Positions 33,528-42,505 of a stretch of DNA of 64,000 nt are shown piece by piece. Position 1 is the stretch's first letter, and each line of letters opens with the position of its first letter. The notes beneath the pieces were generated by a model that saw only the letters and a program-made list of their open reading frames with translations, did not search any database and was not told the origin of the DNA. The position numbers and the translations under genes are program-made. Source of the DNA: Piscirickettsiaceae bacterium CG07_land_8_20_14_0_80_44_28. GTDB taxonomy: Bacteria > Pseudomonadota > Gammaproteobacteria > Thiomicrospirales > Thiomicrospiraceae. The DNA is taken from the NCBI GenBank assembly GCA_002779995.1, contig PEWX01000076.1, positions 1 through 64,000 on the forward strand, read 5' to 3'.

Positions 33528-34304
33528 ATGAAGCGCGTTCCTAAAATTGTGTTGGCTTTATTGATTCAAGGGTTGGCGCTGCTCATTTTGGCAGCCGTAG
33601 TAAAGGGGGCAAGTTATTGGGTAACGCCTCCTTATCCGCTCTGGGCGCTAGCGGTTGCGCAAGGGGTTTTAGCGGCTTTTTTAAGCTGCCGATTGGGTTT
33701 GCCGTGTTGGTGGCGCTTGATTCAATTTGGTTTGCCTGTCGGGCTTTATTTTGGCTTGCATTTTCAAATTAACCCTTGGTGGGCATTGTTGATATTTGTG
33801 GTGCTTTGGATGATCTTTTTTAATGCCATTAAAGAGAGAGTTCCATTATATTTAACCAATAGCACGACCCGTCAGGCATTGAAGAAATTGATAAAAAGAA
33901 GGCAGCAAGTTCGGTTTTTAGATTTGGGTTGTGGGTTAGGAGGCAACGTGGTGTTCATGAGTCAGCTGGTGAACGTTGAGCGTGCAGATGGTGTTGAAAC
34001 AGCGCCTATTCCGTATTTGGTCTCGAAGTTTTTTACGTTATTACGTGGTGGTCAGGTCTTTGCGATGGATATTTGGAAAACGCAATTAGGGTATTACGAT
34101 GTGGTTTATGCCTTTTTGTCCCCCGACCCCATGCCGAAATTGTGGCAAAAAGTCATTGCCGAAATGCACCCGGATGCTATTTTCGTGTCGAACAGTTTTG
34201 CGGTGCCTGAGGTTGAACCATCGGAAATATGGGAACTGGATGATCGTCGAAAAACCAAATTATATTTATACCGAATGCAAGATTTTCAGGCCAAAATGGG
34301 TTAA
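33528..34304 (+). CDS. Membrane-anchored class I SAM methyltransferase-like protein
   Basis: The product is 258 residues. The N-terminal half has three or four hydrophobic segments (IVLALLIQGLALLILAAVV; FGLPVGLYFGLHF; WALLIFVVLWMIFF). The C-terminal half is a methyltransferase domain with motif I LDLGCGLGGNVVFM and a YDVVYAFLSPDP segment. The substrate is unknown. I start at ATG 33528, 5 bp after AAGAGG; GTG 33522 and ATG 33525 are alternatives. It is divergent from glnK and shares the region carrying the NtrC half sites. A hairpin with the CCAGGCCTGG palindrome follows. Confidence 0.7.
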   Translation: MKRVPKIVLALLIQGLALLILAAVVKGASYWVTPPYPLWALAVAQGVLAAFLSCRLGLPCWWRLIQFGLPVGLYFGLHFQINPWWALLIFVVLWMIFFNAIKERVPLYLTNSTTRQALKKLIKRRQQVRFLDLGCGLGGNVVFMSQLVNVERADGVETAPIPYLVSKFFTLLRGGQVFAMDIWKTQLGYYDVVYAFLSPDPMPKLWQKVIAEMHPDAIFVSNSFAVPEVEPSEIWELDDRRKTKLYLYRMQDFQAKMG

Positions 34305-34328
34305 AAATGCCCAGGCCTGGCTGTTTTT
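34304..34328 (+). terminator. Hairpin with CCAGGCCTGG after the methyltransferase gene
   Basis: The palindrome at 34311-34320 is flanked by AAAAATGC and CTGTTTTTA, giving a long stem with one mismatch and two wobbles plus a U-tract. It lies just after the stop codon and 42 bp before glnE. Confidence 0.75.
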
Positions 34329-34369
34329 AATCCTTTTTAGCGGCCTAATGGTTAAGGAAGAGAGAAAAA

Positions 34370-37123
34370 ATGACAATGCCGATTTCTATTGAAAAAATCC
34401 GGGCGTGGAGTTTGTTTGTTGAACGTGAAGGACGTCGCTTTCCTGAGTTATTGGCGTCATCGCATTGGCAGCATGCCTATCAAGCGGATGCGCTTCAACA
34501 TAAGGTGACGCAAGCCATTAAAGCCTGTGACAGCTTGGTGTCTCTGAATCAAACATTGCGTACACTTCGCCGTGCCGAAATGGTGCGCATTGCGATTCGA
34601 GACTTGAATGGTTTGGCGAGTGTGGATGAAACGCTGCATGATTTATCAGATTTAGCTGATGCGTTAGTGGCGTCAACCGTTGATTGGCATTACCAGCAAA
34701 TGATTTTGAAATCCGGCACGCCGATAGGGGCGGAGTCGGGTGAGCCACAAACATTATTAGTATTAGCTATGGGAAAGCTTGGCGGGCAGGAACTCAATTT
34801 TTCGTCCGATATTGATTTGATTTTTGTGTATCCGGAAAAGGGTCAAACCCAAGGAGGGGTTAGAAATATTCCGAATGATCATTTTTTTATTCGCTTAGGA
34901 CAAGCGGTTAATAAGTCTCTGACCGAATTAACTCACGATGGCATGGTGTATCGAGTTGATATGCGCTTGCGACCTTTTGGACAGTCAGGGCCTTTAGCCG
35001 TTAGTTTTACTGAGATGGAGAATTATTATCAAATTCATGGTCGAGCATGGGAACGCTATGCCTTGGTTAAGGCACGAATAATTGCAGGAGACCCTAAAAA
35101 AGGGCGTGAACTGTTTGAGATTCTCAGGCCTTTTATTTATCGAAAATATGTCGATTTCTCGGCGATTGAATCGTTACGAGAATTAAAGGTGATGATCAAT
35201 ACAGAGGTCAAGAAAAAAGATAAACATCGTAATATCAAACTCGGTCCCGGCGGGATTCGAGAAATAGAATTTATTGTTCAAGCATTTCAATTGGTACATG
35301 GTGGGCGCGATCTGTTACTACAAGGTCGCCAATTGGTGCCGATGTTGCAAACCTTAGGGGATAGGCAGTATATGGATTCACATCCTCAGCAAGGTTTGTT
35401 GGCTGCCTATTATTTTTTGCGTAAAGCCGAGAATCATTTACAAGAGTGGAACGATCAACAAACCCATGATCTACCTGTGGATGAAGGCCAGCAAACAGCC
35501 CTGGCCAACTCGATGGGGTTTGAAAATTATGACGATTTTTTTGAAGTGCTGTCACAGCATTTGCAGTTTGTTCAGTCGGAGTTTGATAGCGTTTTTGCGG
35601 AAGATACGATTGCAGAAACCGACAACGAAGATACCCGTTTAAAAGAAGCGTGTTTATCAGATCAAATTGACGTTGAAGTGCTGGTAAATCAAGGCTTAGC
35701 CAAACCAGAAGCCTTAGAGCAACTTTTAAATCAGTTTTTTAGCTCGCGTGCTTATACGCATGCCAGTGCAGATGCCGTCAGTCGTTTTAAAGCGGTGTTG
35801 CCGGGTATTTTGACAGGTTTAAAGCAGATTGAAGATCCGGTGGTGGCGCTGGAACGCGCCTTAAAAGTCATCAGCAGTGTGATGAACCGGAGTGTTTATT
35901 TAGTCTTACTGAAAGAAAATACTCAAGCCATTCCGCACTTATTGCAACTGTGTTCTCTCAGCGCTTGGACCGCAGAAATGTTGGTTAAATATCCGGCGCT
36001 TTTGGATCAATTGCTTGACGAACGAATTTTGTATGAGCCATTAAAACTGACCGAACTCAAAGCAGAAGCAATGAAAATATTGGCCGAAAATGCATTGGAT
36101 GATGAAGCCTTTATGAATCAATTGCGACAATGGAAGCATTCGCAAGTGTTTCGAGTGGCAGCGGCCGATATCACCGGCCATTTGCCGATAATGAAGGTAA
36201 GTGATTATTTGACTTGGATTGCAGAGGCCGTTTTGGAGGTGACCACGCAATATGCTTGGCAATTTATGCAACATCGCAATGGACTGCCGGGCGGGGTAGC
36301 GTCAACCGAGGATTTACCTTTTTTGATTATTGGTTATGGCAAACTCGGTGGGATTGAGTTGGGTTATGGTTCCGACTTGGATATTGTTTTTCTTTATGAT
36401 GACGTTGAACCATCAGCGAAAAGCCAAGGAAAGAAGCCATTGGAAAATAATTTATATTTTATCCGAATGACACAAAAAATTATTTCATTGTTAACAACCT
36501 TTATGCCATCCGGCACTTTATATGAAGTGGATACACGATTAAGACCGAATGGTGCCAGCGGCATGATTGTAACGGATCTGGCCGCATTTCAGGCTTACCA
36601 ACAAAATAAGGCCTGGGTGTGGGAGCATCAAGCCTTGGTTAGAACGCGTGCGATTGTTGGTTCTAAAAAGCTCAAAGCGAGCTTTGAAACCTTTAAGCAG
36701 CAATTTATTTCTCAAGCGCGTTCTTTAACCGCATTGAGAAAAGAAGTGGTTGAAATGCGTCAAAAAATGCAAACGTCTTTAGATAAAACCAATGCGGATG
36801 AATTTGATTTAAAGCAAGGTGCGGGTGGGATTGTCGATATTGAATTTTTGGTGCAGTATGTGGTGTTAGGCTATGCCCATCAGTTTAATCGGTTGACTTT
36901 TTGGTCGGACAATATTCGGCTATTAGAAGAAATCAAAACCATCGGTATTTTGCCGGAAGCAGAGGTCGAAAATTTAGAAGAAGTCTATCGCCAATATCGT
37001 GCGACTTATCACAGATTGGCATTGCAGAATGAGAAGTCACTTGTGCCGATTGAATGGTTTTCGAGTGAAAAAGCAGCGGTGATTGCCGCTTGGAAAAAAG
37101 TGATGTTATCAACTAATTTGTGA
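34370..37123 (+). CDS. glnE: Glutamine synthetase adenylyltransferase/deadenylylase
   Basis: This is a 917-residue bifunctional enzyme that adenylylates glutamine synthetase (inactivation) and removes the AMP, under P-II control. Two nucleotidyltransferase domains are visible: N-terminal deadenylylase (AMGKLGGQELNFSSDIDLIF, residues about 134-153) and C-terminal adenylylase (GYGKLGGIELGYGSDLDIVF, residues about 659-678), separated by helical linkers, each with the paired G-S-D-x-D style aspartates. ATG 34370 follows AAGGAAGAGAG. It completes a set with glnB, glnK, amtB and ntrBC in this window. Confidence 0.96.
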   Translation: MTMPISIEKIRAWSLFVEREGRRFPELLASSHWQHAYQADALQHKVTQAIKACDSLVSLNQTLRTLRRAEMVRIAIRDLNGLASVDETLHDLSDLADALVASTVDWHYQQMILKSGTPIGAESGEPQTLLVLAMGKLGGQELNFSSDIDLIFVYPEKGQTQGGVRNIPNDHFFIRLGQAVNKSLTELTHDGMVYRVDMRLRPFGQSGPLAVSFTEMENYYQIHGRAWERYALVKARIIAGDPKKGRELFEILRPFIYRKYVDFSAIESLRELKVMINTEVKKKDKHRNIKLGPGGIREIEFIVQAFQLVHGGRDLLLQGRQLVPMLQTLGDRQYMDSHPQQGLLAAYYFLRKAENHLQEWNDQQTHDLPVDEGQQTALANSMGFENYDDFFEVLSQHLQFVQSEFDSVFAEDTIAETDNEDTRLKEACLSDQIDVEVLVNQGLAKPEALEQLLNQFFSSRAYTHASADAVSRFKAVLPGILTGLKQIEDPVVALERALKVISSVMNRSVYLVLLKENTQAIPHLLQLCSLSAWTAEMLVKYPALLDQLLDERILYEPLKLTELKAEAMKILAENALDDEAFMNQLRQWKHSQVFRVAAADITGHLPIMKVSDYLTWIAEAVLEVTTQYAWQFMQHRNGLPGGVASTEDLPFLIIGYGKLGGIELGYGSDLDIVFLYDDVEPSAKSQGKKPLENNLYFIRMTQKIISLLTTFMPSGTLYEVDTRLRPNGASGMIVTDLAAFQAYQQNKAWVWEHQALVRTRAIVGSKKLKASFETFKQQFISQARSLTALRKEVVEMRQKMQTSLDKTNADEFDLKQGAGGIVDIEFLVQYVVLGYAHQFNRLTFWSDNIRLLEEIKTIGILPEAEVENLEEVYRQYRATYHRLALQNEKSLVPIEWFSSEKAAVIAAWKKVMLSTNL

Positions 37124-37127
37124 GAAA

Positions 37128-37160
37128 AAATGACCAGGCCTGGTAAAAACCAGGCTTGGT
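37128..37160. terminator. Paired CCAGGCCTGG / CCAGGCTTGG hairpin between glnE and ppa
   Basis: An exact copy (37134-37143) and a one-mismatch copy (37150-37159) are separated by a few A residues. The two 12-mers (ACCAGGCCTGGT and ACCAGGCTTGGT) can pair with each other over 12 bp with an AAAA loop. On the minus strand a U-rich tract follows, so this should terminate ppa; it may also end glnE. Confidence 0.75.
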
Positions 37161-37174
37161 TTGCATCAGTCAGA

Positions 37175-37708
37175 CTATTTTTTTGAAGATTCGTATTGCG
37201 CAATGCCATCCAGGATTTCTTTGCGAGCCGCATCAACATCCCCCCAGCCTTCAACTTTGACCCACTTTCCGGGTTCAATGTCTTTGTAATGGCTAAAGAA
37301 TAATTCAACTTGTTCCTTGAGTAATGGAATGTCTTCAACCTTTTCCACGTTTTTATAAATGGGGGTGAGTTTATCAACCGGTACAGCAATCACTTTGGCA
37401 TCTTCGCCACCATCATCGGTCATGTGAAAAATGCCAATCGGCCGACAACGAATCACAGAGCCAATCATTAATGGGTGAGGGGTAACAACCAATACATCTA
37501 CGGGATCGCCATCATTCGATAGGGTGTCGTTAATATAGCCGTAGTTTGCCGGATATTGCATGGTGGCGCCTTGAAGGCGGTCAACCCATACTAAATCGGT
37601 TTCTTTATCCACTTCATATTTAATTGGCGGCGCAAAAGCCGGAATTTCGATAATAACGTTAATATCATTTGGTACGTCTTTGCCAGCGGCAACAGCAGCA
37701 TAACCCAT
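37175..37708 (-). CDS. ppa: Inorganic pyrophosphatase (family I)
   Basis: This is a 177-residue soluble pyrophosphatase that pulls biosynthetic reactions forward by hydrolysing PPi. The signature DGDPVDVLV (metal-binding aspartates) and substrate residues in [16 protein letters not shown] and YPANYGYI are present. Length matches the hexameric bacterial type. Minus strand, convergent with glnE and downstream of fbp, from which it is separated by a terminator. Confidence 0.96.
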   Translation of the reverse strand: MGYAAVAAGKDVPNDINVIIEIPAFAPPIKYEVDKETDLVWVDRLQGATMQYPANYGYINDTLSNDGDPVDVLVVTPHPLMIGSVIRCRPIGIFHMTDDGGEDAKVIAVPVDKLTPIYKNVEKVEDIPLLKEQVELFFSHYKDIEPGKWVKVEGWGDVDAARKEILDGIAQYESSKK

Positions 37709-37740
37709 CAGTGTATCCTTTAAAGAGTTTGATTCAAACG

Positions 37741-37764
37741 AAAAACACCCGCACTAAGCGGGTG
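37741..37764 (-). terminator. Intrinsic terminator of fbp
   Basis: CACCCGC (37746-37752), ACTAA loop, GCGGGTG (37758-37764). On the minus strand it is followed by TTTTT. It lies 24 bp past the fbp stop. Confidence 0.88.
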
Positions 37765-37787
37765 AATTGACTGAAGTTCCGTGTTGA

Positions 37788-38762
37788 TTACTTAGTATGG
37801 TAAGCAACCACTTTAGCAACTTCATTCTTAGATCCGAGTACAACCGGAACACGGTCATGAATGCCTTTAGGTTCAACATCCATAATGTCCATGCGACCCG
37901 TTGAAGAGGCCCCACCGGCTTGTTCAACCAACATTGACATTGGGTTCCCTTCGTACATTAAACGTAATTTACCGGCTTTTGAAGGGTCACGGCTGTCATA
38001 AGGGTACATAAAAATTCCACCACGAACCAAAATACGGTGAACTTCAGCAACCATTGATGCGACCCAACGCATATTGTAACGTTTGGCCAGAGGCCCTTCT
38101 TCACCCAGTAAGCAATCATCAATATATTGCTTCATTTCAGGTTCCCAGAAGCGTTGGTTTGACATATTGATAGCAAATTCAGACGTGTCTTCAGGAATGG
38201 TGACATTTCTTTTGGTTAGGGTGAATTCGCCAATGGTGGTATCGAGTGTAAAGAAGTTGACACCGTTACCAGTAGTCATGACCAAGATAACAGAAGGACC
38301 ATAAAGCACATAGCCGGCAGCAACTTGCTTGCGTCCTGTTTGTAAGAAGACTTCTTGTTGATCGCCGCTACGGTCATCAGCAGGAGCTTCTAAAATTGAA
38401 AAGATGGTTCCAACTGACAAGTTGACATCAATATTTGAAGAACCGTCTAACGGATCAAAGGTTACCAAGTATTTCCCCTTGTTGTTACCCGCAATAGTGT
38501 AGTCTTCTTCTTCGGAACCGACACCTTTTACATAAGGGTTGCTGACCAAAATTTCTTTTAATAAATCATTAGAAATAACATCCAATTTCTTTTGGGTTTC
38601 ACCCTGGATGTTTTCATCTTCAGTCGTGCCTAGAATCCCGGCTAGTTCACCTTGACGAAGCTTAAAAGCGATATCTTTACAGGCAAACATAATATGGTCA
38701 ATAACCAGCTCTAAATCTGCCGGAACTTTGTCGTTAGCCAAAACTTGGTCTAATCTTTTCAT
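37788..38762 (-). CDS. fbp: Fructose-1,6-bisphosphatase class I
   Basis: This is a 324-residue enzyme hydrolysing fructose-1,6-bisphosphate in gluconeogenesis and the Calvin cycle. Metal/active-site motifs: GSEEEDY (residues about 91-97), TFDPLDGSSNIDVNLSVGTIF and GGIFMYPYDSRDPSKAGKLR with YEGNPMSMLVEQAGG. Complete and intact. In an autotroph it would serve CO2 fixation, but no rubisco genes are in view. ATG at 38760-38762; minus strand, separated from the carbonic anhydrase gene by 136 bp. Confidence 0.96.
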   Translation of the reverse strand: MKRLDQVLANDKVPADLELVIDHIMFACKDIAFKLRQGELAGILGTTEDENIQGETQKKLDVISNDLLKEILVSNPYVKGVGSEEEDYTIAGNNKGKYLVTFDPLDGSSNIDVNLSVGTIFSILEAPADDRSGDQQEVFLQTGRKQVAAGYVLYGPSVILVMTTGNGVNFFTLDTTIGEFTLTKRNVTIPEDTSEFAINMSNQRFWEPEMKQYIDDCLLGEEGPLAKRYNMRWVASMVAEVHRILVRGGIFMYPYDSRDPSKAGKLRLMYEGNPMSMLVEQAGGASSTGRMDIMDVEPKGIHDRVPVVLGSKNEVAKVVAYHTK

Positions 38763-38898
38763 GGGAAGGTCTCTCTTTAATTAAAGGTCAAAATTTTGCC
38801 TAATCATAGCAGTAGAACTGAAAAAATTCAAGCCGAACCGTCTTAGCTTGATGATTAGGGGGTTGTTGAGTGCGTTCAAGGAACCCTTTGGCAAGATT

Positions 38899-39735
38899 TT
38901 AAATTGAAGGGGTGGTGTCAGCCTCTATCGTTCGATCATTCAATTGTTGGATTGGACGGGTATTGCCATCAAATAAGGTCTGAAATACCGCTAATTGCTT
39001 TTGTGAAAATTCAATGGGCGTTTGCATGATAATCCAGTTTACATTTTCAGCACAAGCGGGGGTTGTGAAGGATCCGGAATAGCGATAACTTGCTCTTTGT
39101 GATTCTGGTGGTAAGAGGGTTGTCAAATCAAAACTAAATTCAGGAATCTCCGCCAAAAGGACTGAATCAGGCAGGTGATCGATGAGTGTTGCTATATTTT
39201 CATTGCTAGCGCCGACTTGAAGTAATACCGCCACAAATGTGTAAGCCCCTGTGGTATCTTTGTGAACAAAATGGATAGCACCATCATAAGGTTTGCCATC
39301 GATTTGATGATCGCTTGGGGTGTGTAAATGAATCTGTTGCAGTTCAGATTTTACGCCATTCACGACAATTGCGTTATGCGTTGGTTCCTCTTGAAGGTCA
39401 AAACCATAAATACCAAAGCCTAGCGTGGTGCTTTTGACGGCCGTTGGTTGATATTGAAAATCGACATTGGGCAGGTCTAATGGGGATAAACTAGCCGCTG
39501 TAATGTTGATAGGCGACTGCCTTTGACCATATTTACAGGTAGTATAAGGTTCTCCATTACGGTCAACCACCAGATGCCAAAACTCGGGGCCATTACTGCC
39601 TGAAAAGCTCCAGGTCGTCATCGGCGAAACTGAGCTGCTATCGCCACCGCCACAAGCTGATAGGATAAGTGTCGTGGATACTAATAGCATACTAGAGAGT
39701 GGTTTTTTGAGTAAGTTCAGCATAAATAATGTCAT
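38899..39735 (-). CDS. Alpha-class carbonic anhydrase, predicted lipoprotein
   Basis: The product is about 278 residues with a lipoprotein signal ending LILSAC-GGG. The alpha-CA domain shows QSPINI, zinc ligands of the H-x-H pair in QIHLHTPSDH, a third histidine in AIHFVH and the Thr199 region GSFTTPAC. Compared with human CA II numbering, Glu106 is Asp (SDH) and Glu117 is Ala (GAIH). It would interconvert CO2 and bicarbonate at the cell envelope, relevant to carbon uptake. The start is uncertain: candidate ATGs at 39735 and 39723, or a GTG at 39780, and none has a convincing ribosome binding site. Confidence 0.88.
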   Translation of the reverse strand: MTLFMLNLLKKPLSSMLLVSTTLILSACGGGDSSSVSPMTTWSFSGSNGPEFWHLVVDRNGEPYTTCKYGQRQSPINITAASLSPLDLPNVDFQYQPTAVKSTTLGFGIYGFDLQEEPTHNAIVVNGVKSELQQIHLHTPSDHQIDGKPYDGAIHFVHKDTTGAYTFVAVLLQVGASNENIATLIDHLPDSVLLAEIPEFSFDLTTLLPPESQRASYRYSGSFTTPACAENVNWIIMQTPIEFSQKQLAVFQTLFDGNTRPIQQLNDRTIEADTTPSI

Positions 39736-39843
39736 CGCTTTTAAAGACTGAAACCGGTCAGATCTAAAAATAAAGCACACCTTTTAAAAGAATGCATTAT
39801 CTCATGATTTAAATGAAATGGGCACCGCGCTATAGAAAATTGA

Positions 39844-39853
39844 CCAGGCATGG
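39844..39853. repeat. Variant palindrome CCAGGCATGG
   Basis: One-mismatch copy in the gap between the carbonic anhydrase and folM genes. The flanks TTGA and TTGATTT match those of other copies, but it is not clearly a terminator. Confidence 0.6.
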
Positions 39854-39889
39854 TTGATTTCGAGTAATATTTTGTGAGAAGAAACTGCG

Positions 39890-40660
39890 TTGAATAACCT
39901 TTGGCTTTTCAATGAAAGTGGTGGTTGGCACTTACGAAAAAAGGGGGTGACATTGCAAGAAGCGATTTTAATTACGGGGGCGGGTCAGCGGATTGGCTAT
40001 TATTTGGCTGAGCAATTTCTGGCACAAGGTGTGCCAGTGGTGTTTAGCTATCGTCAGCATCGATCTGCGGTTGATGCACTGAAAGCCAAAGGCGCTTTAG
40101 GGTTTCAGGTGGATTTTAACGATATTGTCAGCTTGGCAGCTTTTTTAGAAGAGCTCCCGACAAAAGTGCGAAGCTTGAGAGCGGTGATTCATAATGCTTC
40201 GATTTGGGTAACGGATGCACAAATAACGGGAACCCCAAGTTTATTAGAAGCGTTATTAAGGGTCCATATTTCCGCCCCTTATCAAATCAATCAGGTGTGT
40301 TATCCATTACTGTGTCAAAGTCAGGCAAAGTTTGCGGATGTGATCGCGATGTCAGATGCGCGTGTGGCAGCGGGGCATCCCGATTATAGCGCTTATCTTG
40401 CCTCGAAAGCGGGTCTGGAAACCCTGACCAAAAGTCTGGCCAAGGCTTGGGCACCTAAAGTGAAATTGAATGTATTAGCGCCAGGCCTGGTGGTTTTTAA
40501 TGAGCAGGATAGCGAAGCACAAAGGTTAGCACGCCTTGCCGAAAATGCCATTCCACAACCTATTGGTTTTGAAGGGATTTGGCAAGCGGTGCAATATCTT
40601 TTGAATAGCGAGACATCAACCGCCACTCGGTTAGCATTAGGCCATTGCTCAAAGGGTTGA
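39890..40660 (+). CDS. folM: Short-chain dehydrogenase, dihydromonapterin reductase-like (FolM)
   Basis: The product is up to 256 residues: TGAGQRIGYYLAEQF (cofactor glycine motif), HNASIWV, active-site YSAYLASKAG (Tyr/Lys pair) and APGLVVFNE followed by GHCSKG at the end. The RIG and NASIW features and the last block resemble E. coli FolM, which reduces dihydromonapterin and dihydrofolate. The start is ambiguous: TTG 39890, GTG 39947 or TTG 39953, the last spaced 5 bp from AAGGGGG. The sequence from residue 22 (LQEAILITGAG) aligns with the family start. An in-frame CCAGGCCTGG is at 40491. Confidence 0.75.
   Translation: MNNLWLFNESGGWHLRKKGVTLQEAILITGAGQRIGYYLAEQFLAQGVPVVFSYRQHRSAVDALKAKGALGFQVDFNDIVSLAAFLEELPTKVRSLRAVIHNASIWVTDAQITGTPSLLEALLRVHISAPYQINQVCYPLLCQSQAKFADVIAMSDARVAAGHPDYSAYLASKAGLETLTKSLAKAWAPKVKLNVLAPGLVVFNEQDSEAQRLARLAENAIPQPIGFEGIWQAVQYLLNSETSTATRLALGHCSKG
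40491..40509 (+). repeat. 19-bp repeat CCAGGCCTGGTGGTTTTTA (in folM)
   Basis: The palindrome plus 9 extra bases is repeated exactly at 57516-57534 and 60155-60173. Here it encodes P-G-L-V-V-F of the SDR protein, in a different frame from the 57516 copy. Confidence 0.9.
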
Positions 40661-40669
40661 CGTTTATTG

Positions 40670-41650
40670 TCACGGATGACCATTTGGCGGTCTGGCGGTT
40701 TTGATGTCTTGCATCATTTTCTGTTGCGTTTGCTGTTGCTGGCGTTGTAATGCTTTTTGTTGTTGGTGAATGGCATTCTGCTCATGTTGTATTTGCATCA
40801 GTTGCCGGGTTTGGTTTTGTCGTGCCGAAGGTCTTGGTTGTATAGCCGAATTTACAGGAGATAATCGCCGATTGTGGTTCGGGTTGTTAAATTGATAAAC
40901 GTCCTGTTTTGAATCGGTTTTTTGCATTTTGTGGCTGCCCTGGCGTGTTTCTAGGGTCGCGTTGCGTTTTAAACCGCGCAGTATTGACCAAGGGTTGTGC
41001 TGAATGAGCTTGGGTTCGACAATCCAACGCGAAACGGTTTCACTCAATGCGAACTGGGGTTCAGGTTGATAGAAGACCTTTTGCTGAGGGTTCTGGTTCA
41101 ATCGAGTCGCTGTCCAACTTTGGTCTGCATTTTTAAAACCGTTGATCGCAATATAGTGCCCAGGAATCAGTTGGATTCCTTGATCTTGATGGCTTTGTGG
41201 ATTCAGTCGAATCTGGTGCTGATGCTCTACAACGATGGTGGTATCTGTGGTCGCCGTAATTTGCCCCGCGATTGGATAGTGGATCGAAATTTCGCCCGTT
41301 AAGGTTTGATCCTCAAGTGGCAAAGTTTCTAGAATGACTTGTTGTCCCAACTTTAAGGTGTCGGTTGAAGATAAATTGGAAACGATACGGGTTTGTTCGC
41401 CATAACCGATTTCAATGTCATTCACCCAGATGCTGCCAAATGCTTCAACGGTGCCGATGATGCCGGTTCCACCAAAGCCGGAAGCGCTGTGTCCTGTGCC
41501 GCCAAATCCGCTGGTATCTTCAAGCTGAGCGATCACCGGTGCGCCCGTGCCCCCAAACCCTGATTCAGTGAGTGTTTGATTTGACTGGCAGGCGCTTAGC
41601 AGCAGTGCGGTCAGCCAAAATGCTAGGTGGTGGAAGCTAGATGTTTTCAT
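40670..41650 (-). CDS. GFGGTG-repeat lipoprotein with DUF5666-like domain
   Basis: The product is 326 residues with a lipoprotein signal (LTALLLSAC) and three SGFGGTG repeats in the next 50 residues. A beta-rich DUF5666-like region follows (GTVEAFGSIWVNDIEIGYGE; LKLGQQVILETL; GHYIAINGFKNADQSWTATR). The tail is Gln-rich and coiled (QQQKALQRQQQQTQQKMM). Envelope location is predicted; function unknown. The ATG at 41648-41650 overlaps the DUF6502 gene end by 14 bp, so they are coupled. It is the last gene of a three-gene minus-strand operon with the barrel and DUF6502 genes. Confidence 0.7.
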   Translation of the reverse strand: MKTSSFHHLAFWLTALLLSACQSNQTLTESGFGGTGAPVIAQLEDTSGFGGTGHSASGFGGTGIIGTVEAFGSIWVNDIEIGYGEQTRIVSNLSSTDTLKLGQQVILETLPLEDQTLTGEISIHYPIAGQITATTDTTIVVEHQHQIRLNPQSHQDQGIQLIPGHYIAINGFKNADQSWTATRLNQNPQQKVFYQPEPQFALSETVSRWIVEPKLIQHNPWSILRGLKRNATLETRQGSHKMQKTDSKQDVYQFNNPNHNRRLSPVNSAIQPRPSARQNQTRQLMQIQHEQNAIHQQQKALQRQQQQTQQKMMQDIKTARPPNGHP

Positions 41651-42488
41651 GATCAGGCTCTTGGTGTTTGTTGAAATAAGCACCCAAATGAAACGAGTGC
41701 GAGGCTTCGGCGTTTGCTTTTTCAGCCGTTTGTAAACGATTGGCCTTTTGGTTAATGTCCATCAACGCTTGCAACAGTTTTTCTTTCGCCAGCGTTTCCA
41801 ATTCGTTTAGGCTCTGTTGCGTTAGGTGATCGTAGTAAACCGCACGATCAAATAGGGGCGGCGTATTGTTTGACAAATTGTTGGCAATGACTTCAAGGTG
41901 TTCGCCAATATTTTTGCCGGCAAAAAACAATTTCTCTTCAAAATCCGCTTCGGGTACATAGCCTTTTTCGTTCAGAAAAATCCACTCCTGATTTTGTTCG
42001 ATTTTTATTTCGATAATGCCTTGATTGAGCCATTCGTCCATCAGTGAACGTGGATGCTTATCTTTGGAAACCGACAGCACCAGATCTTCAAAATTAGCTT
42101 GAGGATTTTCGGTTGAGGCGGATTTTAATAGTGGTTTGGGGCGCTGTTGAGGATCGAGATAGTCTGGATCACCTGTCCATTTTGCAATCATTTGCGCGCT
42201 TAACCCCGCTTTAATTTCTTTTTCAGTAAGTTGGCCTGGGGCTTCGTGACGAATGCGCTTGACATCGGCACGATGAATGCCGGTGAGCAAGCTAATGCGG
42301 CTATCGGTGAGTTTTTTGTTTTTTAAGCAAAAGGATTCTTCAGCGACTTCAATATAGGTGCGCTTTAACAAATTTTGCAAGCCAACAAAAGTGATATTTT
42401 GTTGAATTAATAGTCGCACTAATGGCTTCAGCATTTTTCTAACGGCTTTGATTAAGGCTGTTTCTTGTGGTTCAGAATCCGTAGTCAT
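41637..42488 (-). CDS. DUF6502 family protein, probably DNA-binding
   Basis: The product is 283 residues beginning MTTDSEPQETALIKAVRKMLKPLVRLLIQQNITF and matching the DUF6502 pattern: a helical region, then LKNKKLTDSRISLLTGIHRADVKRIRHE, which looks like a helix-turn-helix, and a longer mixed C-terminal domain. No signal peptide, so cytoplasmic. A natural hypothesis is regulation of the envelope cluster it sits in, perhaps through the TGTAA-N5-TTACA sites; that is inference. Starts 17 bp after the barrel gene stop on the same strand. Confidence 0.7.
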   Translation of the reverse strand: MTTDSEPQETALIKAVRKMLKPLVRLLIQQNITFVGLQNLLKRTYIEVAEESFCLKNKKLTDSRISLLTGIHRADVKRIRHEAPGQLTEKEIKAGLSAQMIAKWTGDPDYLDPQQRPKPLLKSASTENPQANFEDLVLSVSKDKHPRSLMDEWLNQGIIEIKIEQNQEWIFLNEKGYVPEADFEEKLFFAGKNIGEHLEVIANNLSNNTPPLFDRAVYYDHLTQQSLNELETLAKEKLLQALMDINQKANRLQTAEKANAEASHSFHLGAYFNKHQEPDHENI

Positions 42489-42505
42489 CCAAAAAGTCTC
42501 TTAAG

